A stretch of DNA of 6,191 nucleotides, taken from the NCBI GenBank assembly GCA_018816605.1, contig JAHIVS010000314.1, positions 1 to 6,191 of the forward strand, given 5' to 3'. The DNA comes from Pseudomonadota bacterium (GTDB lineage Bacteria; Desulfobacterota; Desulfobacteria; Desulfobacterales; Desulfobacteraceae). A model generated the notes under the pieces. That model was not told the DNA's origin. It saw only the letters and a list, made by a program, of their open reading frames with translations, and did not search any database. The translations under genes were made by a program, and so were the position numbers. Shown in pieces: positions 5,213 to 6,191 of this stretch. Each line of letters starts with the position of its first letter. Position 1 is the first letter of the stretch.

Positions 5213-6191
5213 ATGGAATACGCTTCATTTAAAGAAGGCCAGAACGTTAACGGATATATCGTCAACCGGGTTTGTCCCCTGCCCACCATTGCCTCGGTGT
5301 TCGTTGAGCTGACCCACGGGGTAACAAAATCCCGGCATATCCACATTGCCAACAAGGATACGGAAAACACCTTTGGGGTTTTTTTCAGAACCGTCCCAAA
5401 GGATTCCTCAGGCGTGGCACATATCCTTGAACATACGGTTCTGTGCGGATCCGATAAATTTGCGGTCAGGGATCCCTTCTTTTCCATGATCAAGCGAAGT
5501 CTGTCAACCTTCATGAATGCCTTTACCGCTTCCGACTGGACCATGTATCCCTTTGCTTCCCAAAATAAAAAAGATTATTACAACCTCATGGATGTCTATC
5601 TGGATGCGGCGTTCTTTCCCAACATCGACAACCTGAGTTTTAAGCAGGAGGGCCACCGATTGGCCCTTGTGGAGACCGACGAAAAGACGGTTGCGCTGGA
5701 ATACAGGGGGGTTGTCTACAATGAAATGAAAGGCGCCATGTCCTCCCCGGGTCAGGTGCTTTCCCGGGCACTTCTGGCAAGTCTCTACCCGGATACCACC
5801 TATAGCAACAACTCGGGAGGGGAGCCTTCCGATATCCCCAAACTGACCCATGAAGCACTCAAAGCCTTCCATGGCAGATACTATCATCCGTCCAACGCCT
5901 ATTTTTATACCTATGGCTCATTTTCCCTGGAAGAGACCCTGGCCTTTGTTTCCGAAAAAGTTCTGGATAAATTCGACTACCTTAAAATCGATTCAGCCGT
6001 ACCGCCTCAACCCCGGTGGGACAGTCCCAAAGAGATGACCCAGGCCTATGCCTATTCCGACCCGGAAGATCTGAGCCATAAATACCAGGCCTGTGTTGCC
6101 TGGCTAACCTGTGATGTCAAAGATGCCTTTGAAATTCTCGTGCTCACGGTCTTGGAACAGATCCTACTTGGGAATTCCGCCTCCCCCCTCA
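5213..6191 (+). CDS. Presequence-protease (PreP/Cym1)-type M16C zinc metallopeptidase, N-terminal part; 3' end outside the window
   Basis: The first 326 residues of a protein that in this family is usually about 950-1000 residues; the frame is open to the window edge. Family members are clam-shaped zinc peptidases that enclose and cut short unfolded peptides, not folded proteins. The inverted zinc motif is 'HILEH' (H70, E73, H74), and the third ligand is E171 in 'VVYNEMKGAMSSPG'. Other PreP hallmarks are 'FFRTVPKDSSGVAHILEHTV', 'LCGSDKF', 'SLSTFMNAFTASDWTMYPFA', 'NLMDVYLDAAFFP' and 'FKQEGHRL'. The N-terminus has no signal peptide, so the protein is probably cytosolic and degrades oligopeptides. 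The ATG at 5213 is the first possible start, because an in-frame TAA lies at 5207-5209. Its ribosome-binding site is weak (GGA, 10 nt upstream). It closely follows the winged-helix gene and may depend on translation of that gene. Confidence 0.95.
   Translation, partial: MEYASFKEGQNVNGYIVNRVCPLPTIASVFVELTHGVTKSRHIHIANKDTENTFGVFFRTVPKDSSGVAHILEHTVLCGSDKFAVRDPFFSMIKRSLSTFMNAFTASDWTMYPFASQNKKDYYNLMDVYLDAAFFPNIDNLSFKQEGHRLALVETDEKTVALEYRGVVYNEMKGAMSSPGQVLSRALLASLYPDTTYSNNSGGEPSDIPKLTHEALKAFHGRYYHPSNAYFYTYGSFSLEETLAFVSEKVLDKFDYLKIDSAVPPQPRWDSPKEMTQAYAYSDPEDLSHKYQACVAWLTCDVKDAFEILVLTVLEQILLGNSASPL

Overview
The window looks like a chromosomal segment of a Gram-negative, probably strictly anaerobic bacterium. 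My best guess is a sulfate reducer of the Desulfobacteraceae type (former Deltaproteobacteria). This is inferred from protein style and not proven: a MetF joined to a cysteine-rich MetV-type domain, a hybrid histidine kinase with an 'LFMSGYT' receiver, and a bacterial PreP-type M16 peptidase. I see no insertion sequence, phage gene, CRISPR array, tRNA or rRNA.

Layout. Bases 1-597 (+) are the 3' end of a hybrid sensor histidine kinase: the end of the ATPase domain followed by a C-terminal receiver. It converges on a three-gene minus-strand cluster read right to left: rsmA/ksgA (4499-3651), a degenerate HD-GYP protein (3651-2233) and a MetF-MetV fusion (2169-670). rsmA and the HD-GYP gene share one base in a TGATG junction, so they are probably translationally coupled; the MetF gene follows after 63 bases with no clear terminator between. 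A 336-base divergent spacer (4500-4835) separates this cluster from a rightward pair: a small coiled-coil plus winged-helix protein (4836-5198) and, 14 bases on, the first 326 residues of a PreP-like zinc peptidase (5213 to the window edge).

How the genes may work together. RsmA uses S-adenosylmethionine to dimethylate 16S rRNA, and MetF-type enzymes make the methyl-tetrahydrofolate that feeds methionine synthesis or, in acetyl-CoA-pathway organisms, exchanges with that pathway. This is a loose one-carbon link at most. The HD-GYP gene between them has lost the histidine of its HD pair (Tyr-Asp) and most of the GYP signature (Cys-Tyr-Pro), so it may be a sensor or binding protein rather than a cyclic-di-GMP phosphodiesterase. 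The rightward pair may couple a DNA-binding regulator with peptide turnover.

I did not find a clearly new multi-gene system. The best leads are the degenerate HD-GYP protein, the MetF-MetV fusion and the uncharacterised coiled-coil/winged-helix protein.
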